A stretch of 64,000 bases of DNA, from assembly GCF_006337165.1 (NCBI RefSeq), contig NZ_CP040896.1:2542001-2606000 (forward strand). The letters run 5' to 3'. The notes beneath the pieces are model-generated. The model saw only the letters and a program-made list of their open reading frames with translations. It made no database searches and had not been told where the DNA came from. Positions 1 to 8,651 of the stretch are shown here, piece by piece (positions within the stretch are counted from its first letter, which is position 1; every line of letters starts with the position of its first letter). Both the position numbers and the translations under genes were made by a program. The DNA comes from Hymenobacter jejuensis. Lineage in GTDB: Bacteria > Bacteroidota > Bacteroidia > Cytophagales > Hymenobacteraceae.

Positions 1-11
1 CGTTCTGCGAG

Positions 12-29
12 AAGACCGGAAGGTCTTTT
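12..29 (+). terminator. Hairpin terminator of an upstream gene
   Basis: A 6-bp stem (12-17 with 22-27) closes on a GGAA tetraloop and runs into a T-rich stretch. It probably ends a gene lying left of the window. A second hairpin follows about 45 bases later. Confidence 0.6.
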
Positions 30-71
30 CTTCCATTGGCTCTTCTATTTTTCTCGTTTTCACCCCGTTCA

Positions 72-99
72 CCGCTCCGGTTCCCGAAGCGGTTTTTTT
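72..99 (+). terminator. Rho-independent terminator
   Basis: CCGCT at 72-76 pairs with AGCGG at 88-92 and is followed by seven T residues (93-99). It is the second of two terminators ahead of the first gene, so that gene is probably transcribed independently of what lies to the left. Confidence 0.6.
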
Positions 100-189
100 A
101 TGTCCTGCCGGCTGGGCAGGATGCGGGGAAGTTGTGCGCCAGGCTTAACTCAACCACCTTTCATATAAACCGACTAACCCAACGGTAGC

Positions 190-765
190 ATGCAAGACAC
201 GACCACCCTCGCCCAACAAATTTCGGCCGTCGCTCCCGCCGCCGTCCGCAACGTGAACCTGAGCACTGACCCCAAGCGCATAACCTACACCGACGCGGTA
301 GAGCTCCTGAAAGGCGAAGGCTTCTCCGAACTGCAGTGGGGTGACGACCTCGAAGCCCCGCACGAAGGCCGCCTGACCGAGCTGATGGGCCCGATGTTCG
401 TGACGCACTACCCCGCCGACATCAAGTTCTTCAACATGCGCAACAACGACGACGACCCCCGCGTAGTAAACTCGTCGGACCTGTTGCTGCCGCTGGCCGG
501 CGAAAGCGCTGGCTCGGCCGAGCGTGAGTTCGACGCCGCTAAGTTGCGCCATAAGCTCGAAACCAGCTCGATGCTCGATGGCCTCATCCGCCAGGGCATG
601 AAGCTGTCGGACTTCGACTGGTATCTTGACTTCCACAAGGAGAACGAAGTAAAGCTGCACTCGGGTGCCGGCGTAGGCATGGCACGGGTGGCGCAGTTCA
701 TCCTCGGCCAGACCGACATCCGCGACTGCGTACCGTTCCTGATCAACCGCGAGAACGTTATCTAA
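190..765 (+). CDS. Half-length class II aminoacyl-tRNA synthetase-like protein (AsnRS C-terminal half)
   Basis: The 191-residue product resembles the C-terminal half of the asparaginyl-tRNA synthetase catalytic domain: a YTDAVELLK/WGDDLE stretch, THYPADIKFFNMR (matching TDYPKEIKAFYMR), GESAGSAERE in place of GEIVGGSQRE, and a motif-3-like GAGVGMARV that keeps the arginine. The anticodon-binding domain and class II motifs 1 and 2 are absent. The reading frame has a stop just upstream (about 166) and two terminators precede it, so no N-terminal half lies next to it. It may be a remnant, one subunit of a split enzyme, or a repurposed domain such as the archaeal asparagine synthetase-related proteins. 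It is unlikely to aminoacylate tRNA alone. Confidence 0.7.
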   Translation: MQDTTTLAQQISAVAPAAVRNVNLSTDPKRITYTDAVELLKGEGFSELQWGDDLEAPHEGRLTELMGPMFVTHYPADIKFFNMRNNDDDPRVVNSSDLLLPLAGESAGSAEREFDAAKLRHKLETSSMLDGLIRQGMKLSDFDWYLDFHKENEVKLHSGAGVGMARVAQFILGQTDIRDCVPFLINRENVI

Positions 766-780
766 CTTGCAGCCAGACAA

Positions 781-810
781 AGCGCCCGGTGTAAGCCGGG
801 CGCTTTCGCT
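781..810 (+). terminator. Rho-independent terminator
   Basis: A perfect 9-bp stem (781-789 with 796-804) with a 6-base loop is followed by TTCGCTTTT. It ends the half-AsnRS gene and separates it from the pyrimidine genes. Confidence 0.8.
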
Positions 811-870
811 TTTAGGACAGGTTCATTTCCCTTTGATGTTGATTGTAAGAGAGTTACTAAAGAAAGAAAC

Positions 871-1728
871 ATGCAACTCGGCTCACTCACTCTTAAAAAC
901 CCCGTCTGTGTGGCGTCGTGCCCGTGGCACCTTGATGGGTCCGGCTATGAGCAGCTGGGTGCCATATTTACCCGTACCGTTACGATGGAGCCCAAACCGG
1001 GCCGTTACGAAGAAGGCATCTGGCAGGTCGCGGATCAGACCTTGCTGAATGCCACCAACATGCGCACCGAGAACGCCGAAATTTTGGTCAGTGAGTACCT
1101 GCCCAATCTGCTGCGCTACGGCGTGCCGGTACTGGTGAGCATCACGGCGCCGGGCATTCCGGGCTTTCGCAAAATTGCCCGTTTCCTCAAGCGAGAAGTG
1201 GGCCACCTGATAGCGGGCGTGGAAGTCTACATCGCCGCGTTCGATTCGGCCAAGGGCGCCGACATCACGCCGCGCTTCGTGCGCGAAGCCACCGAGGCTG
1301 TGCGCAACGAGCTGGGCGAAGACGCGGCTGTGGTGGTGAAACTACCGCCGTGGCCCGAGCACATTCGCGGTCTGGCTTTGGGCGCCCAGGAAGGCGGTGC
1401 TTCGGCATTGGCCGCCACCAACATCATGAAAGGCTTGCACCTGCCCGACGACGCCACAGCCGGCCCCGTAATCGGAGGGTTGTCGGGCGAAGCGTTGCGG
1501 CCGGTGGCGCTACGTTGCGTGTACGAACTAGCGCATGATGAACGCATTACTTTGCCTATCTTCGGGACGGGCGGCGTATTTGCGGCGAGTCATGTGATTG
1601 ATTACTTGAGGGTTGGCGCCAGTGCCGTGCAAATTGCCAGCGGCGAATGGCTGGAACCCGGTGTATCTGCGCGGCTGGCCGCCGAGTGTGCAAACTTCCA
1701 ACCCGAAACCACCTTATGGAGAAACTAA
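871..1728 (+). CDS. Dihydroorotate dehydrogenase-like protein, divergent active site
   Basis: A 285-residue TIM-barrel flavoprotein of the class 1 dihydroorotate dehydrogenase family. The N-terminal NPVCVASCPWHLDGSG, the TRTVTMEPKPG stretch, VVVKLPPWP, GGLSGEALRPVALR and the FMN-phosphate segment FGTGGVFAASHVIDYLRVGA are all family features. The usual catalytic segment N-x-S-C-P-N (Ser in class 2) reads VYIAAFDSAKG, so the Cys/Ser base and the substrate-binding Asn are missing. FMN binding seems kept. Its 3' end overlaps pyrF by 13 bases and pyrE follows, which ties it to UMP synthesis. It may be inactive, regulatory, or act on another substrate; a true pyrD may lie elsewhere. Confidence 0.75.
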   Translation: MQLGSLTLKNPVCVASCPWHLDGSGYEQLGAIFTRTVTMEPKPGRYEEGIWQVADQTLLNATNMRTENAEILVSEYLPNLLRYGVPVLVSITAPGIPGFRKIARFLKREVGHLIAGVEVYIAAFDSAKGADITPRFVREATEAVRNELGEDAAVVVKLPPWPEHIRGLALGAQEGGASALAATNIMKGLHLPDDATAGPVIGGLSGEALRPVALRCVYELAHDERITLPIFGTGGVFAASHVIDYLRVGASAVQIASGEWLEPGVSARLAAECANFQPETTLWRN

Positions 1729-2477
1729 CCCAACGCGTCAGCAAGTCGCACTCGCTGCTGTGCATCGGCCTCGACCCAACCGGCAACGACCAATCCGTTG
1801 CAGCTCGTTTGCGTGAAGTCGTGGCCCAAACGGCCGAGTACGCTGCTGCCTACAAACCGAATCTGGCCTTTTTTCTTTCCCGCGAAGGCGGTGTAGAATT
1901 GTTGCGCCAAACGGTTGCCTCCGTCCCTGATGGCATTCCGGTTATTCTGGATGGTAAATTTGGCGACATTGCCAATACTGCCGAGCACTACGCGCGCTTC
2001 GCCTACGACGTAATCGGGGCCGACGGCGTGACGGTGAACCCCTACATGGGCGACGACGCCATTGTGCCTTTTGCCCGGCCCGGTAAAATGGTGTTTGTGC
2101 TGGCCAAAACGTCCAACAAGCCTGCGCATTCTCTTCAGGATGTGGCCCTTACGCGCGGCGGCTACCTCAGCGATCTGGCCGCCGGCGTCTGCCGCAAACT
2201 GGACGAAGAGCACCACAACATCGGGTTGGTAGTGGGAGCAACCCACGCCGATGCCATGGCCCGGATGCGCGAAATCAGCCCAGAGCAGTGGTTTCTGGTG
2301 CCCGGCATCGGCGCCCAAGGCGGCGATTTGCAGGCCACGTTGCGCGCCGGGCTGCGCGCCGATGGGGCCGGACTCCTTATTAATGCATCGCGCAGCATCT
2401 GGCAAGCCGCCGATGCCGGAGCAGCTGCCCGGGATCTGTTTCAGCAAATTAATGAACAGCGCTCCGTGCTTGCGTAA
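1716..2477 (+). CDS. pyrF: Orotidine 5'-phosphate decarboxylase
   Basis: Decarboxylates OMP to UMP, the last step of UMP synthesis. With the start at 1716 the product has 253 residues (MEKLTQRVSKS). CIGLDP lies near the N-terminus, the catalytic D-x-K-x-x-D-I motif appears as DGKFGDIANT, and VTVNPYMGDDA with LVPGIGAQGGD fits the longer type 2 PyrF subfamily. The frame is open further upstream, but those starts lie deep inside the preceding gene; 1716 gives a short 13-base overlap typical of translational coupling. Co-transcribed with the dihydroorotate dehydrogenase-like gene and probably with pyrE 23 bases downstream. Confidence 0.93.
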   Translation: MEKLTQRVSKSHSLLCIGLDPTGNDQSVAARLREVVAQTAEYAAAYKPNLAFFLSREGGVELLRQTVASVPDGIPVILDGKFGDIANTAEHYARFAYDVIGADGVTVNPYMGDDAIVPFARPGKMVFVLAKTSNKPAHSLQDVALTRGGYLSDLAAGVCRKLDEEHHNIGLVVGATHADAMARMREISPEQWFLVPGIGAQGGDLQATLRAGLRADGAGLLINASRSIWQAADAGAAARDLFQQINEQRSVLA

Positions 2478-2500
2478 CGGACTTTATCCTTCCGTAGTAA

Positions 2501-3121
2501 ATGATTGACAGTCAGGTAGATATGAGTTCAACTAAAGAGAGGTTAGAAAGCCAGTTGCAGCAGGAAGATGCGTTGCTACGTGGTCATTTCCGGCTGTCGT
2601 CGGGCTTGCACTCCGACACGTACGTGCAATGCGCCCGCTTTCTGCGCCGCCCCGATCTGGCCGAACCGGCTTTAGCGGAACTTGCCACGCAGATTCAAGC
2701 GGCTGGCTTACAGCCCGATGTGGTAGTTGGCCCCGCGATGGGCGGCGTGGTGGTGAGCTACGAGTTGGCCCGCCAGCTGAAAGTACCGGCCATTTTCACC
2801 GAGCGCGACGACACCGGCGCGATGACTTTGCGGCGCGGCTTCAGCATCCGGCCCGGCGAACGCATTATCATCGCCGAAGACGTGGTGACCACCGGCAAGA
2901 GCACCAAAGAGGTAGCCAAAGTGTTGGAAGCGCTGGGTGGTAAAATTTTGGCCGTTGCCAGTTTAATTGACCGAACAAATGGGGAAGCTGAATTATCTTT
3001 CCCGACCTTTGCCCTGCTGCCCGTAACGGCAGCCACCTACGCACCCGATGATTGCCCGCTGTGCCGGGCAGGTATTCCGGTGGTGAAGCCCGGCAGTCGG
3101 CCGGAGAAAGCGTTTTCTTAA
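2501..3121 (+). CDS. pyrE: Orotate phosphoribosyltransferase
   Basis: Transfers phosphoribose from PRPP to orotate, giving OMP for PyrF. The 206-residue protein has the PRPP-binding signature IIIAEDVVTTGKST and an N-terminal GHFRLSSGLHSDTYVQ substrate loop. A second start at 2522 (MSSTKERL) would remove seven residues and is equally plausible; neither has a strong Shine-Dalgarno. The C-terminus contains CPLCRAG, a cysteine pair also seen in other Bacteroidota and Deltaproteobacteria-type PyrE. It follows pyrF in the same direction. The next 125 bases before purL hold no gene. Confidence 0.95.
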   Translation: MIDSQVDMSSTKERLESQLQQEDALLRGHFRLSSGLHSDTYVQCARFLRRPDLAEPALAELATQIQAAGLQPDVVVGPAMGGVVVSYELARQLKVPAIFTERDDTGAMTLRRGFSIRPGERIIIAEDVVTTGKSTKEVAKVLEALGGKILAVASLIDRTNGEAELSFPTFALLPVTAATYAPDDCPLCRAGIPVVKPGSRPEKAFS

Positions 3122-3246
3122 ACCTACCCACTCGGCGGACGGCCATTGGGCAAGGCATTTTCGGCGTACTCTGTGCGGGTATGCTTCCTCATGTAGGTAT
3201 TTCGCCTAAGCGTGGGAAACCCGAAAAATAGATAACCACCTCCCTT

Positions 3247-6200
3247 TTGGAATCTACCCAAAGAACCATTCAGCTCCTGCTCAAGCCCGGCCAACACGAT
3301 GGCGAGGGCCAACGTGTAGCCGAAGCTGCCCAACGCCACCTCGGCCTGCATACGGGCCGGGTGCAAAGCACGGCACTCTACACCGTGAACTACCCGGTGT
3401 CAGACGAACAACTGCACCGCTTCGCTACTAGCTGCCTGCAAGATCCTGTGTTACACGATGTTGCACTGGACGAAATTCGGCACGATCCGCAATTCAGGAG
3501 TTATATCTTGGTCGCCAAGCTGCCCGGCGTAACCGACGACGAGGGCACCTCCGCCCAAAATGCGCTCGGCGACTTCCTCAACCAGCCCCTCGACACGCGC
3601 ACCCAGCACATCTTTAGTAAGAGGCTGTACCTGCTCGAAGAAGCCCTTCCGGAAGCTAGTTTGCGCCGCCTCGCCGAAGAACTGCTCGGCAACAAACTCA
3701 TCAACCGCTTCGAACTCGGCCCCCTCACCAACCTCCGCGACTTCACGCCGCGGCCCGGTGGCGGGGCCGAAATCATTACGGACCAAGTGCCCCTCACCGG
3801 CCTCTCCGACGAGCAGCTCGTGCAGTTGTCGAAAGACAACCTCTACGCTCTGAACTTGGAGGAGATGCGGGCGATTCGGGACTACTATACCAAGCCCGAA
3901 ACCCAGCATCAACGTCGCGTCGCGGGCCTGCCCGCCGAGCCTACCGATTGCGAGCTGGAGATTCTGGGCCAGACGTGGTCGGAGCACTGCAAGCACAAGG
4001 AGTTCAGCGCCATCATCAACTTCCGCGACGCCGACACCGGCGAGGAGCGCCAGGTTGATTCGCTGTTCAAGACCTATATAAAGGATGCGACTGCCGAAGT
4101 CGATCGGCAGCTGCGCGCCAACGGCAACGACTGGCTGATCAAGGTGTTTTCGGACAACGCCGGCGCCGTGCGCATCAACCCGGAGTCGCTGTTTGTGTGG
4201 AAGGTCGAAACACACAATTCGCCTTCCGCCATCGACCCGTACGGCGGAGCAATTACCGGCATTCTGGGCAACAACCGCGACCCCTTGGCGACTGGTATTG
4301 GTGGGGCGCAGTTGTTGTTCAATACCAATGTGTTATGCTTTGGTAATCCGGATTACAATGGTCCATTGCTGACCAACCAGCTGCACCCGCGCCGCATCTT
4401 TGAAGGCGTGCGCAAGGGCATCGAGGATGGCGGCAACAAGTCGGGCGTGCCGACGGTGAATGGGGCAATCATTTTCGACGATCGCTACCGCGGCAAGCCG
4501 CTCGTGTACTGCGGCACCGGCGCCGTAATGCCGATGCAGCTCGCGGGCGAAGATTCGTGGGAGAAGAAAATAGACGCCGGCGACCGCATCATCATGGCCG
4601 GTGGCCGGGTGGGCAAAGACGGCATCCACGGCGCCACGTTCAGCAGCATCGAGCTCGACGAATCGTCGCCGGCTACGGCCGTGCAGATTGGTTCGCCAAT
4701 CACGCAGAAGTTGGCGATGGATTTTCTGATCATCGCCACGCGCCGCGGCCTCATCAAGTGCAGCACCGACAACGGCGCGGGCGGCCTGTCGTCGTCCGTA
4801 GGCGAGCTGGCCGGCATCAGCGGCGGCGCGGTGGTCGATCTGGAGAAGGTGCCGCTGAAGTATAGCGGTCTGCGGCCGTGGGAGATTTTCCTGAGCGAGT
4901 CGCAGGAGCGCTTCACCTTGGTAGTAGAGCCTGATAAACTCGATCAGCTGCTGGCGTTGGGCGAAGAAATGGAAGTTGAACTAACCGACATCGGCCATTT
5001 CACCGACGAGGGTTTCCTCGACGTGCGCTTTGCCGGTGGGCCCGTTGCGCAGCTTTCGCTCGACTTCCTTCACGACGGGGTGCCTCGCAAAATCATGGAG
5101 GCCGAGTGGCAGAAGCCCGTTTCGCAGGAGCCACAACTGCCTGCTAATCTGGATTATAACGACGTGCTGCGGCAGCTGCTCGGCAGCCTGAACATTTGCT
5201 CGCGCGAGTCGGTGATCCGGCAGTACGACCACGAAGTGAAAGGCCGCACCATCATCAAGCCGTTGATGGGTGCCACGGGCCAGGCTCCGCAGGACGCGGC
5301 CGTAGTTCGCTTCAACTTCGAGTCGTGGGAAGGCGTGGCCGTGAGCAACGGCATCCTGCCCCGCTTCGGCGATCTGGACGCGTACCATATGTCGGCGGGC
5401 GCCTTTGACGAAGCCGTGCGGCAGATCATTTCGGTGGGTGGCAAGCTGCCCAACCTCACGCCCGGCGACAACATTTTCTGGTCGGTCAACGACAACTTCT
5501 GCGTGCCGGATTCGCTCTACGATCCCGTAGCGAACCCCGACGGTAAGCTCAAGCTGGCCAAGCTGGTACGCATGTGCGAAGCCCTCCGCGACGCCACAGC
5601 TGCCTATTGCATTCCGCTCACCAGCGGCAAGGATTCGATGAAGAACGACTTCAAAGCCGACGGCGTGAAAATCTCCGTTCCGCCCACCGTTCTGTATTCG
5701 ATGACCGCCAAAATCGAGGACGTGCGCCGCACCATCACCAGCGACTTCAAAGCCGAAGGCGACGTGGTGTACCAGCTGGGCACAACCTACGACGAGCTGG
5801 GCGGCTCGGAGTTCTACCAGCTTTATAATGAGCTGGGTGCCAACGTGCCGCAGGTTCGTTTTGCCGAAGCTAAGGAGCTCTACACGCTCATGGGCCAGGC
5901 CAACGACCAGCAGCTTATCCAATCCTGCCACGACTTGTCGGATGGCGGCCTGGCCGTAGCACTGGCTGAGGCGACGTTTGGCAACGGTCTGGGGGCTTAT
6001 GTGCAAGTATCTGAACAACAATCAGTTGAAGTTCAACTATTTTCTGAATCCCACTCCCGATTTGTGGCCACGGTAGCGCCGGAAGACGTAGTAGCTTTTG
6101 AGAAGCTGCTCGGCAAAAAAGCCACTCGCCTAGGCGTCGTATCCGGCGATGGTGAGCTGACGGTGCTGCACGGTCAGCGCGTCGTGATCAAGGCCAACAC

Positions 6201-6279
6201 CGCCGAGCTGCGCGAAGTGTGGACGAACGGGCCTGTGAATCAAACGATTGGCTTCGGTCAGCAAGTCGCAGCGGAGTAG
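3247..6279 (+). CDS. purL: Phosphoribosylformylglycinamidine synthase, synthetase subunit (PurS-like plus PurL)
   Basis: ATP-dependent conversion of FGAR to FGAM, purine step 4. The 1010-residue protein starts with a PurS-like segment (residues about 7-75, IQLLLKPGQHD), then a linker, then the two PurM-like halves. TDCELEILGQTWSEHCKHK is the PurL signature, and KVETHNSPSAIDPYGGA, STDNGAGGLSSSVGE and TSGKDSMKNDF mark nucleotide and substrate sites. There is no glutaminase domain; that is the next gene. The only reasonable start is TTG at 3247, since no in-frame ATG occurs near the N-terminus. It heads the purine gene run. Confidence 0.95.
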   Translation: MESTQRTIQLLLKPGQHDGEGQRVAEAAQRHLGLHTGRVQSTALYTVNYPVSDEQLHRFATSCLQDPVLHDVALDEIRHDPQFRSYILVAKLPGVTDDEGTSAQNALGDFLNQPLDTRTQHIFSKRLYLLEEALPEASLRRLAEELLGNKLINRFELGPLTNLRDFTPRPGGGAEIITDQVPLTGLSDEQLVQLSKDNLYALNLEEMRAIRDYYTKPETQHQRRVAGLPAEPTDCELEILGQTWSEHCKHKEFSAIINFRDADTGEERQVDSLFKTYIKDATAEVDRQLRANGNDWLIKVFSDNAGAVRINPESLFVWKVETHNSPSAIDPYGGAITGILGNNRDPLATGIGGAQLLFNTNVLCFGNPDYNGPLLTNQLHPRRIFEGVRKGIEDGGNKSGVPTVNGAIIFDDRYRGKPLVYCGTGAVMPMQLAGEDSWEKKIDAGDRIIMAGGRVGKDGIHGATFSSIELDESSPATAVQIGSPITQKLAMDFLIIATRRGLIKCSTDNGAGGLSSSVGELAGISGGAVVDLEKVPLKYSGLRPWEIFLSESQERFTLVVEPDKLDQLLALGEEMEVELTDIGHFTDEGFLDVRFAGGPVAQLSLDFLHDGVPRKIMEAEWQKPVSQEPQLPANLDYNDVLRQLLGSLNICSRESVIRQYDHEVKGRTIIKPLMGATGQAPQDAAVVRFNFESWEGVAVSNGILPRFGDLDAYHMSAGAFDEAVRQIISVGGKLPNLTPGDNIFWSVNDNFCVPDSLYDPVANPDGKLKLAKLVRMCEALRDATAAYCIPLTSGKDSMKNDFKADGVKISVPPTVLYSMTAKIEDVRRTITSDFKAEGDVVYQLGTTYDELGGSEFYQLYNELGANVPQVRFAEAKELYTLMGQANDQQLIQSCHDLSDGGLAVALAEATFGNGLGAYVQVSEQQSVEVQLFSESHSRFVATVAPEDVVAFEKLLGKKATRLGVVSGDGELTVLHGQRVVIKANTAELREVWTNGPVNQTIGFGQQVAAE

Positions 6280-6284
6280 GGGAG

Positions 6285-7190
6285 ATGACACACGAAACCA
6301 TGAATCAATCAGCCGCTCCGGCCGCCTCCAATAAGGTACAGGCCCTCATCCTGACGGGCTTCGGCATCAACTGCGAAGAGGAAATGGCCGCCGCCTACCG
6401 CCTCGCCGGTGCCGATGCGACCATCGTGCACCTCAACCAGGTGCTGCACGGCCACGTCAGCATCCACGACTACGACGTGCTCAATTTTCCCGGCGGCTTC
6501 TCCTTCGGTGATGATTTGGGCTCGGGCGTGGTGCTGGCCAACAAGCTGCGCTACCGCCAAAACCCCAACGGCCGCACCCTGCTCGACGACCTGCGCGAGT
6601 TCATCGCCAACGGCAAATTCGTGCTGGGCATCTGCAACGGCTTTCAGGTATTGGTGAAGCTCGGCTTGCTGCCCAACCTGGGTGGCGACTTCAACCCCGA
6701 AGTCACGCTCACGCACAACGCCTCCAGCCGTTACGAAGACCGCTGGGTACGCCTGAAAGTCAACTCAGCTACGCGCACGCCTTTTTTGAAAGGCATTGAT
6801 AGTCTGGAAGTTCCAGTGCGCCACGGCGAAGGCCGTTTGGTAATTCCGGATGCTGCGACCCGCAAGCGCATTCTGGCCGAAGGTCTGAACTGCCTGACCT
6901 ACTGCGACGCCGACGGCTGCGAAGTCACCCAATACCCGCACAACCCCAACGGCGCCGACCTCAACTGCGCCGGCCTCACCGACACGGCCGGCCAAGTGTT
7001 CGGCCTGATGCCCCACCCCGAGGCGTATCTGACGCTCTACAATCACCCGGACTGGGCGCGCCGCAAACGTGCCAACCCCGGCATTCCGGAGGAAGGAGAC
7101 GGCCTGCGCATGTTTCAGAACATTGTGGAACACATTGAGCAGCAACGTCATGCGGCTGTGTTGCTAGAAACCAATCAGTATTCATCCTGA
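6285..7190 (+). CDS. purQ: Phosphoribosylformylglycinamidine synthase, glutaminase subunit
   Basis: Class I glutamine amidotransferase that supplies ammonia to PurL. The nucleophile lies in GICNGFQVLVKLG and the catalytic His/Glu in LMPHPEAYL. With the start at 6285 it has 301 residues, much longer than the roughly 227-residue B. subtilis PurQ. The extra C-terminal part (QYPHNPNGADLNCAGLTD) resembles the glutaminase domain of the large E. coli-type PurL. GGGGAG sits directly before ATG 6285; ATG 6300 has better spacing from that site and may be the true start. It begins 5 bases after the purL stop. Confidence 0.93.
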   Translation: MTHETMNQSAAPAASNKVQALILTGFGINCEEEMAAAYRLAGADATIVHLNQVLHGHVSIHDYDVLNFPGGFSFGDDLGSGVVLANKLRYRQNPNGRTLLDDLREFIANGKFVLGICNGFQVLVKLGLLPNLGGDFNPEVTLTHNASSRYEDRWVRLKVNSATRTPFLKGIDSLEVPVRHGEGRLVIPDAATRKRILAEGLNCLTYCDADGCEVTQYPHNPNGADLNCAGLTDTAGQVFGLMPHPEAYLTLYNHPDWARRKRANPGIPEEGDGLRMFQNIVEHIEQQRHAAVLLETNQYSS

Positions 7191-7238
7191 CTCCAGCGCG
7201 CTTTCTTACTCAACCTAAGGAAGAGAACATTACGAAGC

Positions 7239-8639
7239 ATGAACACCCTCAACCACTTCGCTACCCCGCAACTCGAGCTCCTGCACCGCGGCAAAGTCCG
7301 TGACTCGTACCGCGCCCCATCCGGCGAGCGCCTCATCGTGGTAACCGATCGGTTGTCGGCCTTCGACTCGGTGCTGGAAACGCCCGTGGCCCACAAAGGC
7401 GCGGTGCTGAACGGGCTGGCCGCTTTCTGGTTCGACAAAACCCAGCACATCATCCCGAACCACGTGATTTCGCTGCTCGACCCGAACGTGACGCTGGCCA
7501 AGGAGGCCGAGCCGATTCGGGTGGAAATGGTCGTGCGCAATTATATCACCGGCTCCATGCTGCGCGGTTACCAGAAAGGCCAGCGCACGTTCTCGGGCGT
7601 GACCGTGCCCGATGGCCTGACCAAGCACCAGCAGTTTCCCGAGCCCATCGTGACGCCGACGACGAAAGAAGAGTCGGACCGCGAAATCACGCCGGAGAAC
7701 CTGGTGTCGGAAGGCTGGGTGTCGGCCGAGCTGTACGAGAAGATGCGGGTGAAGGCGCTGGAGCTGTTCAACTTCGCTTCGGCGTGGATGGCCGAGCGCG
7801 GCATTATCCTGGTTGATACCAAATATGAGTTTGGCTTGCTGAACGGGGAGCTAATCCTGATTGACGAAATCCATACGCCGGATTCGTCGCGGTTCTGGAG
7901 CGCGGAAGACTACGCCCGCAACCCCGAAACGGCCGAGCAGATGGACAAGGAATACGTGCGTCAGTGGCTGATTGCCAACAAGATAGACGGTCAGTATCCG
8001 CGCTCGCTTACGCCCGAAGTTTCGGCCGAAGCCAGCCGCCGCTACCTCGATATCTTCGAGCGCATCACCGGCGCCCCGCTGCCTATCGGCACCGAAATGA
8101 CCACCGGCGGCGACGTCCGGACGCGCCTCGTGGGTAACCTCGTGCGAGCTGGCGTTATGAAGGATGCCTGGGTGAGCATCGTGATGGATTCGCCGGCTGA
8201 CCGGGAGCACTGCCAGAAAATCCGCCAGAACTTTGAGGGCTACAACCTCTTCACCCAGCTACGCGTGACCTCGGCCCACAAAAACGGCGAGGAAATCGCG
8301 GGCATGGCCGAGGTGTGGAACGACTCGGTAGAGCCCGGCGTAATCATCGCCGTGGCCGGCCTGTCGAATGGCCTGGGTGGCGCGTTGGCCGCCAACGTGA
8401 ACGTGCCTGTCATTAGCTGCCCACCTTGGAAAGACTTTGCCGAACTGGCCGCCAACCTGAATTCCTCGGTAATTATGCCCAGCGCCACGCCCAACCTCAC
8501 CGTCGTGCGCCCTGATAACGCGGCTCAAGCGGCAGTGCGCGTCCTGAATCTGCCTCGCTTGCGTGAGCAGTTGTCCAAAGAAATTGCCGCTACCAAAGCC
8601 AAGCTGCGCGCCGCTGACGCCGAGCTGCGCGTGCTGTAA
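7239..8639 (+). CDS. purC: Bifunctional SAICAR synthetase / class II AIR carboxylase (PurC-PurE fusion)
   Basis: Residues 1 to about 305 are SAICAR synthetase (HRGKVRDSY, VTDRLSAFD, RNYITGSMLRGYQKG, VDTKYEFG, IDEIHTPDSSRFW). Residues about 312-466 are a PurE domain: VMDSPADREHCQKI, RVTSAHK (343-348), IAVAGLSNGLGG and PVISCPP. SAHK rather than SAHR, and PVISCPP, are marks of class II PurE, which uses CO2 directly, as in animal PAICS. The PurC half is the longer bacterial/yeast kind rather than the short animal one. The fused enzyme would convert AIR to SAICAR (steps 6 and 7) without PurK. AAGGAAGAG at 7217-7225 is a ribosome-binding site for ATG 7239. Confidence 0.93.
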   Translation: MNTLNHFATPQLELLHRGKVRDSYRAPSGERLIVVTDRLSAFDSVLETPVAHKGAVLNGLAAFWFDKTQHIIPNHVISLLDPNVTLAKEAEPIRVEMVVRNYITGSMLRGYQKGQRTFSGVTVPDGLTKHQQFPEPIVTPTTKEESDREITPENLVSEGWVSAELYEKMRVKALELFNFASAWMAERGIILVDTKYEFGLLNGELILIDEIHTPDSSRFWSAEDYARNPETAEQMDKEYVRQWLIANKIDGQYPRSLTPEVSAEASRRYLDIFERITGAPLPIGTEMTTGGDVRTRLVGNLVRAGVMKDAWVSIVMDSPADREHCQKIRQNFEGYNLFTQLRVTSAHKNGEEIAGMAEVWNDSVEPGVIIAVAGLSNGLGGALAANVNVPVISCPPWKDFAELAANLNSSVIMPSATPNLTVVRPDNAAQAAVRVLNLPRLREQLSKEIAATKAKLRAADAELRVL

Positions 8640-8651
8640 CCAAGAAAATTA

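Noticed and set aside
145..780. A 211-residue minus-strand open frame opposite the first gene
   Set aside because: It mirrors the coding strand of the AsnRS-like gene and has no motif of its own; long antisense frames are common in GC-rich codon-biased DNA.
3122..3246. A possible purine riboswitch or leader upstream of purL
   Set aside because: No guanine-aptamer three-way junction or terminator could be found in the 125 bases.
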